From positions 3,224,001 to 3,288,000 of the forward strand of contig NZ_CP016793.1 of the NCBI RefSeq assembly GCF_001701025.1: DNA of 64,000 nt, in the 5' to 3' direction. The stretch is from Lentzea guizhouensis. GTDB lineage: Bacteria > Actinomycetota > Actinomycetes > Mycobacteriales > Pseudonocardiaceae. Positions within the stretch are counted from its first letter, which is position 1; every line of letters starts with the position of its first letter. Made by a program: the position numbers and the translations under genes. The notes beneath the pieces were generated by a model. That model saw only the letters and a list, made by a program, of their open reading frames with translations. It was not told the origin of the DNA and searched no databases. Positions 27,185-37,002 of this stretch are shown one piece after another.

Positions 27185-28095
27185 GCACCAACCTCGCGGA
27201 CCCCACGCGCCTCGCGACGCCGCCGACGTTCCAGTCGGTCAGCCTGCCCCGCCAGATCAAGAACGGCCTCGCCACCGCACTGGTGTGGGGCGCGTTCCTG
27301 ATCGCGGTCATCCCGCTGGTGTGGGTGCTCTACACCGTCATCCAGCGCGGGTTCCCGGTCGTCCTCGACGGTGACTGGTGGCAGAAGTCGATGTCGGGCC
27401 TGCTGGCCCGCCAGCAGGGTGGCGGCGCGTACCACGCGATCTACGGCACCCTGGTCCAGGGCCTGATCTGCGCGGTCATCTCCGTGCCGATCGGCATCAT
27501 GGTCGCGATCTACCTCGTCGAGTACGGCGGCCGCTCGAAGCTCGCCAAGGCCACGACGTTCATGGTCGACATCCTCACCGGTGTCCCCTCGATCGTCGCC
27601 GCGCTGTTCATCTACACGGTCTGGATCACGTACTTCGGCCTCGGCCGCAGCGCCTTCGCGGTGTCGCTCGCACTGGTGCTGCTGATGGTGCCGGTCATCG
27701 TGCGCACGACCGAGGAGATGCTGAAGATCGTCCCGGACGAGCTGCGCGAGGCCTCCTACGCGCTGGGCATCCCGAAGTGGAAGACGATCGTCAAGATCGT
27801 CATCCCGACGGCGCTGTCCGGCATCCTCACCGGCATCATGCTGGCCCTCGCCCGCGTCATGGGCGAGACGGCACCGGTGCTGGTGCTCGCGGCGTACGCG
27901 CCGTTCATCAACTACAACCTCTTCGACGGCCCGATGGCGTCGCTGCCGTTGATGATGGTGAACGAGCGCAACAACCCGACGCAGGCGGGCTTCGAACGCA
28001 TCTGGGGCGCGGCGATCACCCTCGTCGTCCTCATCACCCTGTTCAACCTCCTGGCGACCGTGATCTCGCGGGCGCTGGCGCCGAAGACGAAGTGA
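27181..28095 (+). CDS. pstA: Phosphate ABC transporter permease
   Basis: 304 aa from GTG 27181, GTGA overlap with pstC. Six helices with the EAA loop [21 protein letters not shown] and the PstA motif [15 protein letters not shown]. Forms the channel with PstC. Confidence 0.94.
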   Translation: MSTNLADPTRLATPPTFQSVSLPRQIKNGLATALVWGAFLIAVIPLVWVLYTVIQRGFPVVLDGDWWQKSMSGLLARQQGGGAYHAIYGTLVQGLICAVISVPIGIMVAIYLVEYGGRSKLAKATTFMVDILTGVPSIVAALFIYTVWITYFGLGRSAFAVSLALVLLMVPVIVRTTEEMLKIVPDELREASYALGIPKWKTIVKIVIPTALSGILTGIMLALARVMGETAPVLVLAAYAPFINYNLFDGPMASLPLMMVNERNNPTQAGFERIWGAAITLVVLITLFNLLATVISRALAPKTK

Positions 28096-28105
28096 GCGGG
28101 CGGAC

Positions 28106-28882
28106 ATGGCCAAGCGACTCGACATCAAGGACCTGAACCTCTTCTACGGCAAGTTCCACGCCGTGGAGAACGTCTCGCTCGCGGTGCCGCCGAAGAACGT
28201 GACCGCGTTCATCGGCCCCTCCGGTTGCGGCAAGTCGACCGTGCTGCGGTCGCTCAACCGCATGCACGAGGTCGCGATCGGCGCGCGCGTCGAGGGCAAG
28301 GTGCTGCTCGACGGCGAGGACATCTACGCGTCCACTGTGGACCCGGTCGAGGTGCGCCGCACCATCGGCATGGTGTTCCAGCGCCCCAACCCGTTCCCCA
28401 CGATGTCCATCCGCGACAACGTGGTGGCCGGCCTGCGGCTCTCCGGCGTGAAGAACAAGAAGGAGCTCGACGAGGTGGCGGAGCGCTCGCTGCGCGGCGC
28501 CAACCTGTGGAACGAGGTCAAGGACCGCCTCGACCGCCCCGGTGGCGGCCTCTCCGGTGGTCAGCAGCAGCGTCTGTGCATCGCCCGTGCCATCGCCGTG
28601 CAGCCCGACGTGCTGCTGATGGACGAGCCCTGCTCGGCCCTGGACCCGATCTCCACGCTCGCGATCGAGGACCTGATCACGGAGCTGAAGAAGGAGTACA
28701 CGATCGTCATCGTGACTCACAACATGCAGCAGGCGGCGCGCGTGTCCGACCAGACCGCGTTCTTCAACCTGCTGGGTGTCGGTCAGCCCGGTCAGCTGAT
28801 CGAGGTGGACGACACGGAGAAGATCTTCTCCAACCCCGGGCAGAAGGCGACCGAGGACTACATCTCCGGCCGCTTCGGCTAA
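28106..28882 (+). CDS. pstB: Phosphate ABC transporter ATP-binding protein
   Basis: 258 aa. Walker [10 protein letters not shown], PstB-type [18 protein letters not shown], signature [14 protein letters not shown], Walker [15 protein letters not shown]-loop [13 protein letters not shown]. Energises PstSCA. Last of the pst genes; phoU lies convergently about 1.2 kb downstream on the other strand, as in mycobacteria (Rv0820, Rv0821c). Confidence 0.95.
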   Translation: MAKRLDIKDLNLFYGKFHAVENVSLAVPPKNVTAFIGPSGCGKSTVLRSLNRMHEVAIGARVEGKVLLDGEDIYASTVDPVEVRRTIGMVFQRPNPFPTMSIRDNVVAGLRLSGVKNKKELDEVAERSLRGANLWNEVKDRLDRPGGGLSGGQQQRLCIARAIAVQPDVLLMDEPCSALDPISTLAIEDLITELKKEYTIVIVTHNMQQAARVSDQTAFFNLLGVGQPGQLIEVDDTEKIFSNPGQKATEDYISGRFG

Positions 28883-28910
28883 ATCCGCGGGTTCGGCTAA
28901 ATTGCTGGGC

Positions 28911-30104
28911 GTGAGCCCGCAGAGCAAGTCGCGCAAGAAGAAGCAAGGTTCTCGCCCCGGCCGCCGGCCTGAGCAGCAGTCCCCGTACGGGGCGTTGCTC
29001 GAGTCGGCGGCCGCTGTGCGTTCCGAGTCCTGGTTGCTCGCGGACGCCTGGGCGAGCGAGGTCGTGGCGTCGCTCTGGCTGGGGTCCTGGCGGTTCCCGG
29101 AACCCTCGCAGGCGTTCGAGTCCGAGCACGAGAAGCTCGTCGCGGGGGTGAGCGGGGCCGGTGACGAGGCCGCGCTGACCGCGCTGCGCGCGCTGTCCGG
29201 TGTGGCGTCGGGAGACCTGGCCGCCGAGGCTGCGGAAAGCCTTGCCGCGCAGGGGGTTGCCGACCCGGCGTGGTTCGTTCCCGGTGCGGCGCTGGAGTTC
29301 CGCGAGGCGTTCCTCGTCACGAACCTGCTGGGCGACGTCGAGGTCGTCGCGATCACCCAGGAACGCGCCGGTGCCGTGGAGACCGTGCTGTTCATGCGGC
29401 AGCCAGTGCTGGGCGCCACCGCGATCGAGCTCTTCGCGACGCCTGCCGAGGGCACGACCGCGTTGCTGCAGGACATGATCGCGTCCGCGCCGGGAGCGTT
29501 CCGGGACCTCATCATGCCGATGAGCGCGAGCGAGGCGTTCGACCGGGTGTGGCCGGACATCGAGCTGTTCTGGAACGAGGAGCCCGACGAGGAGGCGGAG
29601 GCCGGTCTGCTCGACGACGACGAGGAGGCGCGGCACCCGATCCAGCTGATGGCGCTGGCCGACGCGCGGGTGCGGGCGTTGGTGCCGGACGACTACACGA
29701 TCCCCGAACGTCCGGACAGGACGGACGAGGTGGTCGCGGCGTTCCTCGCGTCCGAGCACGGTGCGGCGCTGCCGGACGCCGAGCTGGCCGGGGCGCTCGC
29801 GCGGGTGCTCGCCGGGGAGGCCGCCGCACAGGACCGCGACCCGGTGGCGTACGGGCCCGCGTCGCTGACCGGCGTGCTGATCCTGGCCGTGGCGGCACGG
29901 CTGCACGTGTCGGACGAGGACCTGGCCCTGCTGCCCGAGGTCATGCGCGCGTGGGCGTACTTCACCGCGGACGCGCGGGACCTGCCGCGCGAGGAGGCGC
30001 GGGAGGCCTGGGACGCGGAACTGCCCACCGTGCTCGCCGAGTTCTCCGAGGCGTACGCCGATCCGGAGCTCGAAGCGGAGCGCGATGGGCAGCTTCGCGG
30101 TTAG
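28911..30104 (+). CDS. Conserved actinobacterial hypothetical protein, acidic, with basic N-terminus
   Basis: 397 aa from GTG 28911 (SPQSKSRKKKQGSRPGRRPEQQ), 28 bases after pstB. Basic N-terminal tail, then a soluble alpha/beta region (PGAALEFREAFLVTNLLGDVEVVAI) and a strongly acidic middle (EEPDEEAEAGLLDDDEEARH) before a helical C-terminal half. No signal peptide, membrane helix or catalytic motif. Possibly co-transcribed with pst. Not recognised as a named family. Confidence 0.7.
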   Translation: MSPQSKSRKKKQGSRPGRRPEQQSPYGALLESAAAVRSESWLLADAWASEVVASLWLGSWRFPEPSQAFESEHEKLVAGVSGAGDEAALTALRALSGVASGDLAAEAAESLAAQGVADPAWFVPGAALEFREAFLVTNLLGDVEVVAITQERAGAVETVLFMRQPVLGATAIELFATPAEGTTALLQDMIASAPGAFRDLIMPMSASEAFDRVWPDIELFWNEEPDEEAEAGLLDDDEEARHPIQLMALADARVRALVPDDYTIPERPDRTDEVVAAFLASEHGAALPDAELAGALARVLAGEAAAQDRDPVAYGPASLTGVLILAVAARLHVSDEDLALLPEVMRAWAYFTADARDLPREEAREAWDAELPTVLAEFSEAYADPELEAERDGQLRG

Positions 30105-30110
30105 TGGTTT

Positions 30111-30776
30111 CTAGATGTCGTCGTCGCCACCGTAGCCGGGCATCCGGCCGGTGACGACGAAGACGGTGCGCTTGGCGACCGACACGGCGTGGTCGCCGTA
30201 GCGCTCGTAGAAGCGGCCCAGCAGGGTCACGTCCACGGCGGCCGCGACTCCGTGCTGCCACTCCTTGTCCATGATCACCGAGAACAGGTGGCGGTGGATG
30301 TCGTCCATCGCGTCGTCCTCGTCCTCGAGGTTGCGCGCGCGCTCGACGTCCTTCTGCCGGATGACCTCGGCGGCCTCCGTCGCGAGCTTGACCGCGATCC
30401 GGCCCATCTCGGTGAAGTACGGCTTGACGTCCTCCGGCAGCGCCGAGGACGGGTGCCGGCGCCGCGCGGCCTTCGCCACGTGCAGCGCCAGGTCGCCCAT
30501 CCGCTCCACGCTCTCGGCCGCGTGGATCACCGCGAGCACGGTGCGCAGGTCGGTCGCGACCGGTGCCTGCAACGCGAGGAGCGCGTAAGCCTGCTCCTCG
30601 ATGCTGGAGCGGACGTCGTCGACCTTCTGGTCACCGCTGATGACCTGTTCCGCGAGACCGAGGTCGGCCTGCAGCAGGGCAGCGGTCGCGTTCTCCATCG
30701 CCTCAGCGACCATGCCGGTCATGTCGGCCAGTCGTTCGGCGAGCTGTTCTAGCTGGTCGGTGTAGGCCTCGCGCAT
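30111..30776 (-). CDS. phoU: Phosphate transport regulator PhoU
   Basis: 221 aa from ATG 30776 ([20 protein letters not shown]). Two three-helix bundles, each with the PhoU metal-cluster signature: [18 protein letters not shown] in the first half and [22 protein letters not shown] in the second. Represses Pho signalling when phosphate is plentiful. Mycobacterial counterpart PhoY2 (Rv0821c) has the same placement and strand. Converges on the unknown gene with only 6 bases between stops. Confidence 0.93.
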   Translation of the reverse strand: MREAYTDQLEQLAERLADMTGMVAEAMENATAALLQADLGLAEQVISGDQKVDDVRSSIEEQAYALLALQAPVATDLRTVLAVIHAAESVERMGDLALHVAKAARRRHPSSALPEDVKPYFTEMGRIAVKLATEAAEVIRQKDVERARNLEDEDDAMDDIHRHLFSVIMDKEWQHGVAAAVDVTLLGRFYERYGDHAVSVAKRTVFVVTGRMPGYGGDDDI

Positions 30777-30848
30777 GGGGGTCAGCCTACGTTGCGGCCA
30801 TCGCGGCAGCGACATGCCGGCATGAACCGCGGGTGAACCCCAGGCGAA

Positions 30849-32621
30849 TCACTTCGCGCAGGGGTCCTGGCCCGCGTTCACAACGGACAGATCGTTCTTG
30901 TTGCCCGCGGCCTGGTTCTGACCTGCGGGAGGAGCGGCAGAACCGTTCTTCGGGTCGACCACCTTGCCGTCGAAGTCGGCACCGATGACCAGCATCACCG
31001 CGCCGCCCATCTCCGGGGCCTCCACGAGCTCCGCCTTGGGCACCGCGGCCCGCAGCGTCGCCGCCTTGTCCTCGAAGCCCTTCGCGTAGCGGATGATCGT
31101 CTTCGCCGCCCGTTCCGGGGCATCGCCCCGGGAGGAGACCTGGAAACCGACGCCCTGCAACGCGGTGGCGGTGCGCCCGGCCCCGCCGTCGTTGGCCGGG
31201 TCGCCGTTGAACACCTGGATCGAGAAGCTCTTCGGGTCGATCACCGAACCCTGCTTGGGCGCGGCGTTCTGCTCGCCGGGCTTCTGCTCGGCCGGCTTCT
31301 CCAGCGGCAGCGGAGTTCCGTCGATGATCGACTGGAAGAGCCTCTTGACGCCGTCCTCGTCCAACCGCTCGACGTTGTCGTCCGGGTTGTTGATGAGCTT
31401 GGCGTCGTCGGTCCAGTGCGGCATCGTCACGAACGACACCCGGCCCGCCTCCAAGCCCTGCAACGACTGCCCGAGCTCGAGCAGCTGCGCCACGCCGATG
31501 TTGTCGCCGACCGTCGCCCTCGTGAAGGCCTTGATGAAGTCGTTGAGCCGGCTGGGGTTCAGCAGCACTTCGCTCGACAGGGCCGTGCGCAGCATCGAGG
31601 ACATGAACTGCTGTTGCCGCGTGATGCGGGCGAAGTCCGAGGCGTCGTCACCCTGGACGTAGCGGGCGCGCACGTACTGCAGCGCCTGGTCGCCCTTGAG
31701 GATGTGCTTGCCCGGCTTGTCGATCACGACGCCGATCTCGTTGTCCTTGATCGGCTTGGACGTGCAGATCTCCACGCCGCCGACCGCCGTCGCCATCTCG
31801 CGGAAGCCGTTGAAGTCGATGCTGACGAAGTGGTTGATCTTGAGACCGGTCAGCTGCGTCATCATGTTCGCCACGCACTGGGGTCCGCCCTCGGCGTACA
31901 CGCTGTTCGCCATGACGTCCTTGGCCGGAGCCAGCGCGCCGCCGTACTCGCCGTTGTCCGAGTTCCAGCTGCGGCAGTCCGGCCGGTCGACGCGCACGTC
32001 CCGCGGCAACGACACCACGACCATGCGCTTCCGGTCGGCCGGGATGTGCGCCAGCATGATCACGTCGGAGCGGGCGCCCTTCTCGGTCGCCGTCGTGCCG
32101 ACGTTGTCGCCCGCCTTCGCGCCCGCCCTGGTGTCCGAGCCGACCAGCAGGAAGTTCTCGTCACCGAGCTGCTTCTCGGCCTGCTGCACCGCCTGCGAGT
32201 TGCCGCCGAGCGCGTCGATGTCCCTGAACTGCGAGTCGGCCCACTGCATCGCGCCCCAGCCGATGCCGGTGGACACGAACACCACGGCCGCCGCGGCGAT
32301 CGCACCGACCTTCGCGGCGCGCATCATCTTGCGCTGCTGCGGCGTGCGCCCGGCAGGACCCGCCTTCTCGTCGCTCTCCTCGCCGACGACGACGGGATCG
32401 GCGAACTGGGTCGCCTCCTCGTCCTCGTCGCCGTCGTTGAGCCACGGCATGAGCTTCGCGCGCCGTTCCTTGCGCTGACGCTCCTGCTCCAGCAGCTCGT
32501 CGTGCACGGCCGAGAACCGCGCGAGCGTGTGGTCGACCTCGCGGCGCTTCTTGACCTCCTCGCCGATGGCCTCCATCTCGGTGGTCAGCGACATCGGGTC
32601 GATGTCCTCGCGCCGCTCCAC
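30849..32621 (-). CDS. LytR-CpsA-Psr (LCP) cell-wall ligase, intact core
   Basis: 590 aa from GTG 32621, though the true start is probably GTG 34229 (see next entry). Cytosolic charged segment, one membrane helix (VGAIAAAAVVFVSTGIGWG), LCP domain with LLVGSDTRA, RSDVIMLAHIPADRKRMVVVSLPRDVRVD, the pyrophosphate-binding arginines and ALQYVRARYVQGDDASDFARITRQQQF, then a LytR_C domain (SIQVFNGDPANDGGAGRTA...). Joins glycopolymers such as teichoic acids or arabinogalactan to peptidoglycan. Rv0822c position next to phoU. Confidence 0.9.
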   Translation of the reverse strand: MERREDIDPMSLTTEMEAIGEEVKKRREVDHTLARFSAVHDELLEQERQRKERRAKLMPWLNDGDEDEEATQFADPVVVGEESDEKAGPAGRTPQQRKMMRAAKVGAIAAAAVVFVSTGIGWGAMQWADSQFRDIDALGGNSQAVQQAEKQLGDENFLLVGSDTRAGAKAGDNVGTTATEKGARSDVIMLAHIPADRKRMVVVSLPRDVRVDRPDCRSWNSDNGEYGGALAPAKDVMANSVYAEGGPQCVANMMTQLTGLKINHFVSIDFNGFREMATAVGGVEICTSKPIKDNEIGVVIDKPGKHILKGDQALQYVRARYVQGDDASDFARITRQQQFMSSMLRTALSSEVLLNPSRLNDFIKAFTRATVGDNIGVAQLLELGQSLQGLEAGRVSFVTMPHWTDDAKLINNPDDNVERLDEDGVKRLFQSIIDGTPLPLEKPAEQKPGEQNAAPKQGSVIDPKSFSIQVFNGDPANDGGAGRTATALQGVGFQVSSRGDAPERAAKTIIRYAKGFEDKAATLRAAVPKAELVEAPEMGGAVMLVIGADFDGKVVDPKNGSAAPPAGQNQAAGNKNDLSVVNAGQDPCAK

Positions 32622-34229
32622 CTTGGCGACACCCGCCGCCGGGGCGACCTGCGTGGCCTCGGGACCGGGGTCGTCCGCCGGGGCGTCCTCGGGTGCGTTG
32701 TTCAGCCGGTCCGCGACGCCACCGGGCGCGCCACCGAGCCGGTCGGCGACACCGCCGGAAACGGGCCTGGGCCCGCTCGACTCCGCCGCGTCGGCATGGA
32801 TGCCTGCCGGTCACGTCCCGGTCGGGGCACGGCCTGCGCCCGGTGTCCGGACCTTCGCCGGGAGCCGGCGGTCGCGGCACCCTGTTCACCGAAGGCGCGT
32901 CACCGGCGAGGAGCCTGCGCGGCCCACCCTCCGGCGGCACCGCGTTCGGCGGCAAGGCGTTGGGTGGCACGACGTTCGGCGGCACGGCGTTCGCGGCACC
33001 GTTCGGGTCGGGGCGCCGGATGCTGTTCGACGACGGCACGTCCCGGGTGCCTGCGGCCGGCCTCCGGCACGCCGCCGGGAGCCGGGGCGCGGGATGCCGG
33101 TGGAGGACGGGACGTCGTGCCTGCGCGGGCCGCCGTCGAGTGCCTCACCGGGAGTGGGCCTGCGGCCTCCGGTGCCGGGGACGCGGGATGCCGTTCGCCG
33201 ACGGCGGTCACCGGGAGCGAGCCGCCTCGGCCGCCACCGGGGCGTCGAGCCGCTGCACGCCGTCGGCGTCCGCGGGAACGCCGGGCGGGTCGCCGCATCT
33301 GCCGCTGGCCTCGCCGGGCCGCACGCCGGGGCGTCCGGCGCGCTGCGCACCGGTGGCCTCGCCGGGCCGCGCGGCAGGTCGGCGGGAGCCGGACGCCGCT
33401 GCGACCCGGTCACGTCACCGGCCTGGTCCGCCGGCACGCCGTTCGCCTCACCGGACGGTTCCGGTCGCCGAAGCGGTCCGTTCGCCTCGCCGGGTCGCAC
33501 GCCTGGTGCTTCGGCGGGCGGAACAGGCCTGCGCACCGATCCGCTGGCCTCGCCCGGTCGCACGCCTGGTGCTTCAGCGGGCGGAACAGGCCTGCGCACC
33601 GACCCGCTCGCTTCGCCGGGTCGCACGCCGGGAGCCGGTCGGCGGGGCGCGCCGTTCGCGTCGGGCCTCGGCCGCATCCCGGTCTGCTCACCGGGGTGAG
33701 CGCCGTTCTGCGGACCCTGGGCCGGGTTCTGCACCGGGTTCTGGGCTGGATTTTGGGGCGGCCGTGGCCGCGTTCCGGTTTGTTCGCCCGGACGGACAGC
33801 GCCGGGCGGGGTTCTGGCGGCCGGGCCGCGCGCCGGTCTGGTCGGCACGGCGTCACCGCGCCGGGCGCGCGCGCACCGTTCTGCTCGGGTTCAGGCCTGC
33901 GCCGCCGACCGGTCTGGTCGGCGCCTGGCCACCGGCGAGGCTCTGCGGTGCCGCGGTTGCCGCTGGTCGGCGGGCGGTTCCGGCAGCGAGCGACGGCCGG
34001 CTGCGGGTGGGTCTTCCGGCAGGGCACGCCTGCCGGTGGTGGAGGCGTCGGGCGAGCCAGGCGGGACGGGCCGGGGGATGTTCGTCCTGCTGTGCTGCTC
34101 GATGAGGTCCGAGACGCTCAGGCCCCCAGCGCCTTCCATCGAGCGACGTCTACGGCCGGTCGGCTGGTCGTGCTGGGGATCCTGATCACCGCGGGAAGAG
34201 GGGCCGCCACGTCGGGGGTCGTCGGGCAC
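32622..34229 (-). pseudogene. Proline-rich N-terminal region of the LCP protein, frame-disrupted
   Basis: GTG 34229 has a good Shine-Dalgarno (GGGAG, 6-base spacing) and begins PDDPRRGGPSS...GLSVSDLIEQH, the usual head of long actinobacterial LCP proteins. The following Pro/Arg/Gly-rich cytoplasmic region then changes frame: out near 33980, back near 33850, out again somewhere around 33.0-33.3 kb (NGAANAVPPNVVPPNALPP) and back near 32.85 kb, in phase with the LCP core. Start and core are in the same frame, so the shifts cancel. Two stops (33891 and 32886) interrupt that frame as given. Compensating shifts in GC-rich repeats suggest sequence errors. Confidence 0.65.
33484..33660 (-). repeat. 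63-bp tandem repeat inside the LCP N-terminal region
   Basis: Units start at 33484, 33547 and 33610 with exact 63-base spacing and only scattered substitutions; each encodes RPGEASGSVRRPVPPAEAPG-type 21-residue units, the third partial. Degenerate extra units extend either side. In-frame period preserves the coding frame. Confidence 0.85.
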
Positions 34230-34438
34230 CCAATCTCCCTTCAGGGTCAGAAGCGTTTAGCGGTTCGCTATTACGAGTTGACGACGACCGGGACACAAGG
34301 GTTGCATCACCGGCGTGTCAGTTGCGCCCGCGATACTACGGATGTAGGCGACTTCTGACGACCACTCCGGGTGATACGAATTCGATCAGTACGCGATTAT
34401 GAGCAGTCCGCTTGCCCTGAACGGGTGAGCTGGGTCAC

Positions 34439-35284
34439 TCAGCGGTAACCGATCACGCGTGTTTCGGCGATGGCACGCCGCCCGGACGCGGCGCCGGCGA
34501 GGCGCACCCGGCCGTCCGAACGGTACGCCACGGCGTTGCGACCCGACTGCTTGGCCGAGTACAGGAGGCTGTCGGCGCGCAGCAGCTGCTGCTCGGCGCT
34601 GACCGCCGGCCGTTGCGGAGCTTCGTCGGCGGGCGGCTCGTAGGCCAGGCCCGCGGAGACCGTCACGCGCAGCCCGGGAGCGATCTCGTGCCAGGGGTGA
34701 CGCTCGACACGTTCGCGAGCAGCCTCGGCCACCTCGACGGCCGCGACGGCGTCCACCCGCGGCAGCACGAGGACGAACTCCTCGCCGCCGTAGCGGGCGC
34801 AGAAGGCACCCTCCGGCAGGTCCTGCTGCAGCAGCTCCACCACGCGTTGCAGCACGCGGTCGCCGAGCAGGTGGCCGAAGGTGTCGTTGACCTGCTTGAA
34901 CCAGTCGAGGTCGATCAGCGCGATCGCGAGCCCGTGCCGGCACGCGCCGTGCTCGGCGAGCAGGTCGATCAGCTGCTGGTCGAGGTAGCGGCGGTTGTAG
35001 GAGTCGGTGAGGCTGTCGCGCAGGCTCTGCTCACGTGCCTCTGCGTGCTCCCTGCGCAGCCGGTCGACCTCGCGGCGCAGCTGCTCGGGGACGTGCGGCT
35101 CCTCGTCCTGGTCGGCGTGGACGAGGTCGAGCGCAGAGCGCAGGTGCTGGTAGGCCTGGCGCCACTGACCGCGGGAGGCGAGCAACGTCGCGATGGACTC
35201 GTGCAGCCCGACGAGCTTCGGCCCCTGCCCGACAGCGAGGTCGGCCTGCTCGTTCTCTGCGATTTCGGGTCGCAGCGCGGTCAT
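34439..35284 (-). CDS. GGDEF diguanylate cyclase with helical N-terminal domain
   Basis: 281 aa from ATG 35284. Active site R-Y-GGEEF with the preceding DxD-type metal residues in IALIDLDWFKQVND; the catalytic loop is intact, so it can be expected to make c-di-GMP. No RxxD inhibitory site at the usual position five residues before GGEEF (PEGAFCARYGGEEF). N-terminal about 75 residues look like a TPR-type helical pair (ASRGQWRQAYQHLRSALDLV) followed by a coiled linker. Cytosolic. Translation start is extraordinary: see the SD entry. Confidence 0.9.
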   Translation of the reverse strand: MTALRPEIAENEQADLAVGQGPKLVGLHESIATLLASRGQWRQAYQHLRSALDLVHADQDEEPHVPEQLRREVDRLRREHAEAREQSLRDSLTDSYNRRYLDQQLIDLLAEHGACRHGLAIALIDLDWFKQVNDTFGHLLGDRVLQRVVELLQQDLPEGAFCARYGGEEFVLVLPRVDAVAAVEVAEAARERVERHPWHEIAPGLRVTVSAGLAYEPPADEAPQRPAVSAEQQLLRADSLLYSAKQSGRNAVAYRSDGRVRLAGAASGRRAIAETRVIGYR

Positions 35285-35287
35285 CGC

Positions 35288-35300
35288 GATCACCTCCTTA
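35288..35300 (-). promoter_or_regulatory. Full-length Shine-Dalgarno match (13 bases) of the GGDEF gene
   Basis: TAAGGAGGTGATC on the minus strand is the exact complement of the 3' end of bacterial 16S rRNA (GATCACCTCCTTA). GGAGG is spaced 8 bases from ATG 35284, which decides that start over GTG 35293. Most genes here show 4-6 matching bases. Confidence 0.85.
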
Positions 35301-35425
35301 CCTGCCAGGTGTCGTCTCCTAAGAGGCGGCGCTTGAGCTAGAAGGACGCGTGGGGGTGCGATTTCCCCCGTCCGGTTGACCGCGAGCTGCTCCGATCCAG
35401 TGAGCTTGGGAGATCAACAACCCGT

Positions 35426-35878
35426 TCAGCCACCGAGACAGGGTGCGAACCCGTAGACCTCGTCGTCGAGGAGCACCACGTGCATGGAGCCGATCTGGCT
35501 ACCGACCACCGCGTCCTCCTGGCGCAGCGTCACCGTCACCGCGACGACGTACACGTCCCCGCGCGGGTGCGACTTCTCGCCAGGGGGTGCCCAGTCGGCG
35601 TCCACCCGAAGCGTGGACCAGGTCGGTTCGACCTTGATGGTGGCGCCGCGCATGTCGCAGGTCTTCTGCCGGAAGTCGGGGTGCTGGGTGTCCTTGAGCA
35701 GCTTGGTCTGCTCGGACGCGCCTTCGTCGCCCGCCTTGTTGACCCGTTCGTAGTACTCGCGGAACTTCGCCCGGTCGCCGTCGGACAGCGACACCGGCCG
35801 CGCCGTGCCCGTGACAGGGCCACCGCAGCCCGCGAGCAGCAGCAGTGAGAAGAGGAGAACCGCCGCGCGCTCAGCCAC
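35426..35878 (-). CDS. Putative lipoprotein
   Basis: 150 aa from GTG 35878, overlapping the dus stop by 8 bases. Lipobox: LLFSLLLLAGC with Cys at residue 18, so it should be anchored outside the membrane. Mature part has two further cysteines (KTCDM and FAPC near the end) that could form a disulfide. No named family recognised. Confidence 0.78.
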   Translation of the reverse strand: MAERAAVLLFSLLLLAGCGGPVTGTARPVSLSDGDRAKFREYYERVNKAGDEGASEQTKLLKDTQHPDFRQKTCDMRGATIKVEPTWSTLRVDADWAPPGEKSHPRGDVYVVAVTVTLRQEDAVVGSQIGSMHVVLLDDEVYGFAPCLGG

Positions 35879-36992
35879 CGGAGTGCATCACGTCCGCTCC
35901 GGCGGGAACGGTGGCGTCCTCGGGGTCGTCCAGCCACCCCTCGGGGAGCACCACCTTGGCCGCGGAACCCTGCCGGCCCCTCGGCCCCTCCGCGTTGGCG
36001 GGGAAGGGCACGTCCGCGTCCAGCTGCCCGATGAGGTCGTCCAGCTCCTGCAGGCTCGACACCATCGCGAACGCCCGCCGCGTGTCCCCGCCGACCGGGA
36101 ACCCGTGCCAGTACCAGGCCATGTGCTTGCGCAGGTCCCGCAACCCCTTGTGCTCACCGTCGTGCGCCGCGAGCAACCGCGCGTGCGTGCGCAACACCTC
36201 GGCGACCTCCCCGAGCGTCGGCCCCGGCGGCACCTCCTCACCCCGGAACGCCGCCTGCAGGTCGCGGAACAACCACGGCCGCCCCAGGCACCCGCGCCCG
36301 ACGACCACGCCGTCGCACCCGGTCCGCGCCACCATGTCCAACGCGTCCTGCGCGCTGAAGATGTCGCCGTTGCCCAGCACCGGAATGCTCGTCACGGCCT
36401 CCTTGAGCCGGGCGATCGCACTCCAGTCCGCCTTGCCCGAGTACCGCTGCGACGCCGTGCGCGCGTGCAACGCCACGGCCCGCGCACCCTCGTCCTGGGC
36501 GATCCGCCCGGCGTCGAGGTACGTCAGGTGGTCGTCGTCGATGCCGATGCGGAACTTCACCGTCACCGGCATGTCCCCGGCGTTGCGCACCGCGGCCCGC
36601 ACGATCTGCCGGAACAGCTCCCGCTTGTACGGCAACGCCGCCCCGCCGCCCTTGCGCGTCACCTTGGGCACCGGGCAGCCGAAGTTCATGTCCATGTGGT
36701 CCGCGAGGTCCTCGTCCACGATCATCCGCGTGGCCTCGCCGACGTTCTTCGGATCGACGCCGTAGAGCTGCATCGACCGGGGGTTCTCCCCCTCGTCGAA
36801 CGTGATCATGTGCATGGTCATCGGATCCCGCTCGACCAGCGCGCGGGCCGTGATCATCTCGCAGACGTAGAGCCCGGCCCCGTACTGACGGCACAGCTGC
36901 CGGAACGCCACGTTGGTGATCCCGGCCATCGGCGCGAGCACAACGGGCGGGTCGACGGCGTAGGGGCCGATCTTGAGGGTGGGCGCGGACAC
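35871..36992 (-). CDS. dus: tRNA-dihydrouridine synthase
   Basis: 373 aa from GTG 36992 (SAPTLKIGPYAVDPPVVLAPM); the longer frame to 37085 overlaps the gene before it and lacks conservation. FMN TIM barrel: VLAPMAGITNVAFR, the catalytic cysteine in MNFGCPVPKVTRKGGGAAL, HARTASQRYSGKADW and GNGDIFSAQDAL. Reduces uridine in the tRNA D-loop. Rv0823c position. Confidence 0.93.
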   Translation of the reverse strand: MSAPTLKIGPYAVDPPVVLAPMAGITNVAFRQLCRQYGAGLYVCEMITARALVERDPMTMHMITFDEGENPRSMQLYGVDPKNVGEATRMIVDEDLADHMDMNFGCPVPKVTRKGGGAALPYKRELFRQIVRAAVRNAGDMPVTVKFRIGIDDDHLTYLDAGRIAQDEGARAVALHARTASQRYSGKADWSAIARLKEAVTSIPVLGNGDIFSAQDALDMVARTGCDGVVVGRGCLGRPWLFRDLQAAFRGEEVPPGPTLGEVAEVLRTHARLLAAHDGEHKGLRDLRKHMAWYWHGFPVGGDTRRAFAMVSSLQELDDLIGQLDADVPFPANAEGPRGRQGSAAKVVLPEGWLDDPEDATVPAGADVMHSGG

Positions 36993-37002
36993 GGCTCCCA
37001 GG

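Noticed and set aside
33484..33660. 63-bp repeats as a CRISPR or VNTR outside genes
   Set aside because: Contiguous, no spacers, and period is a multiple of 3 within the LCP coding region.
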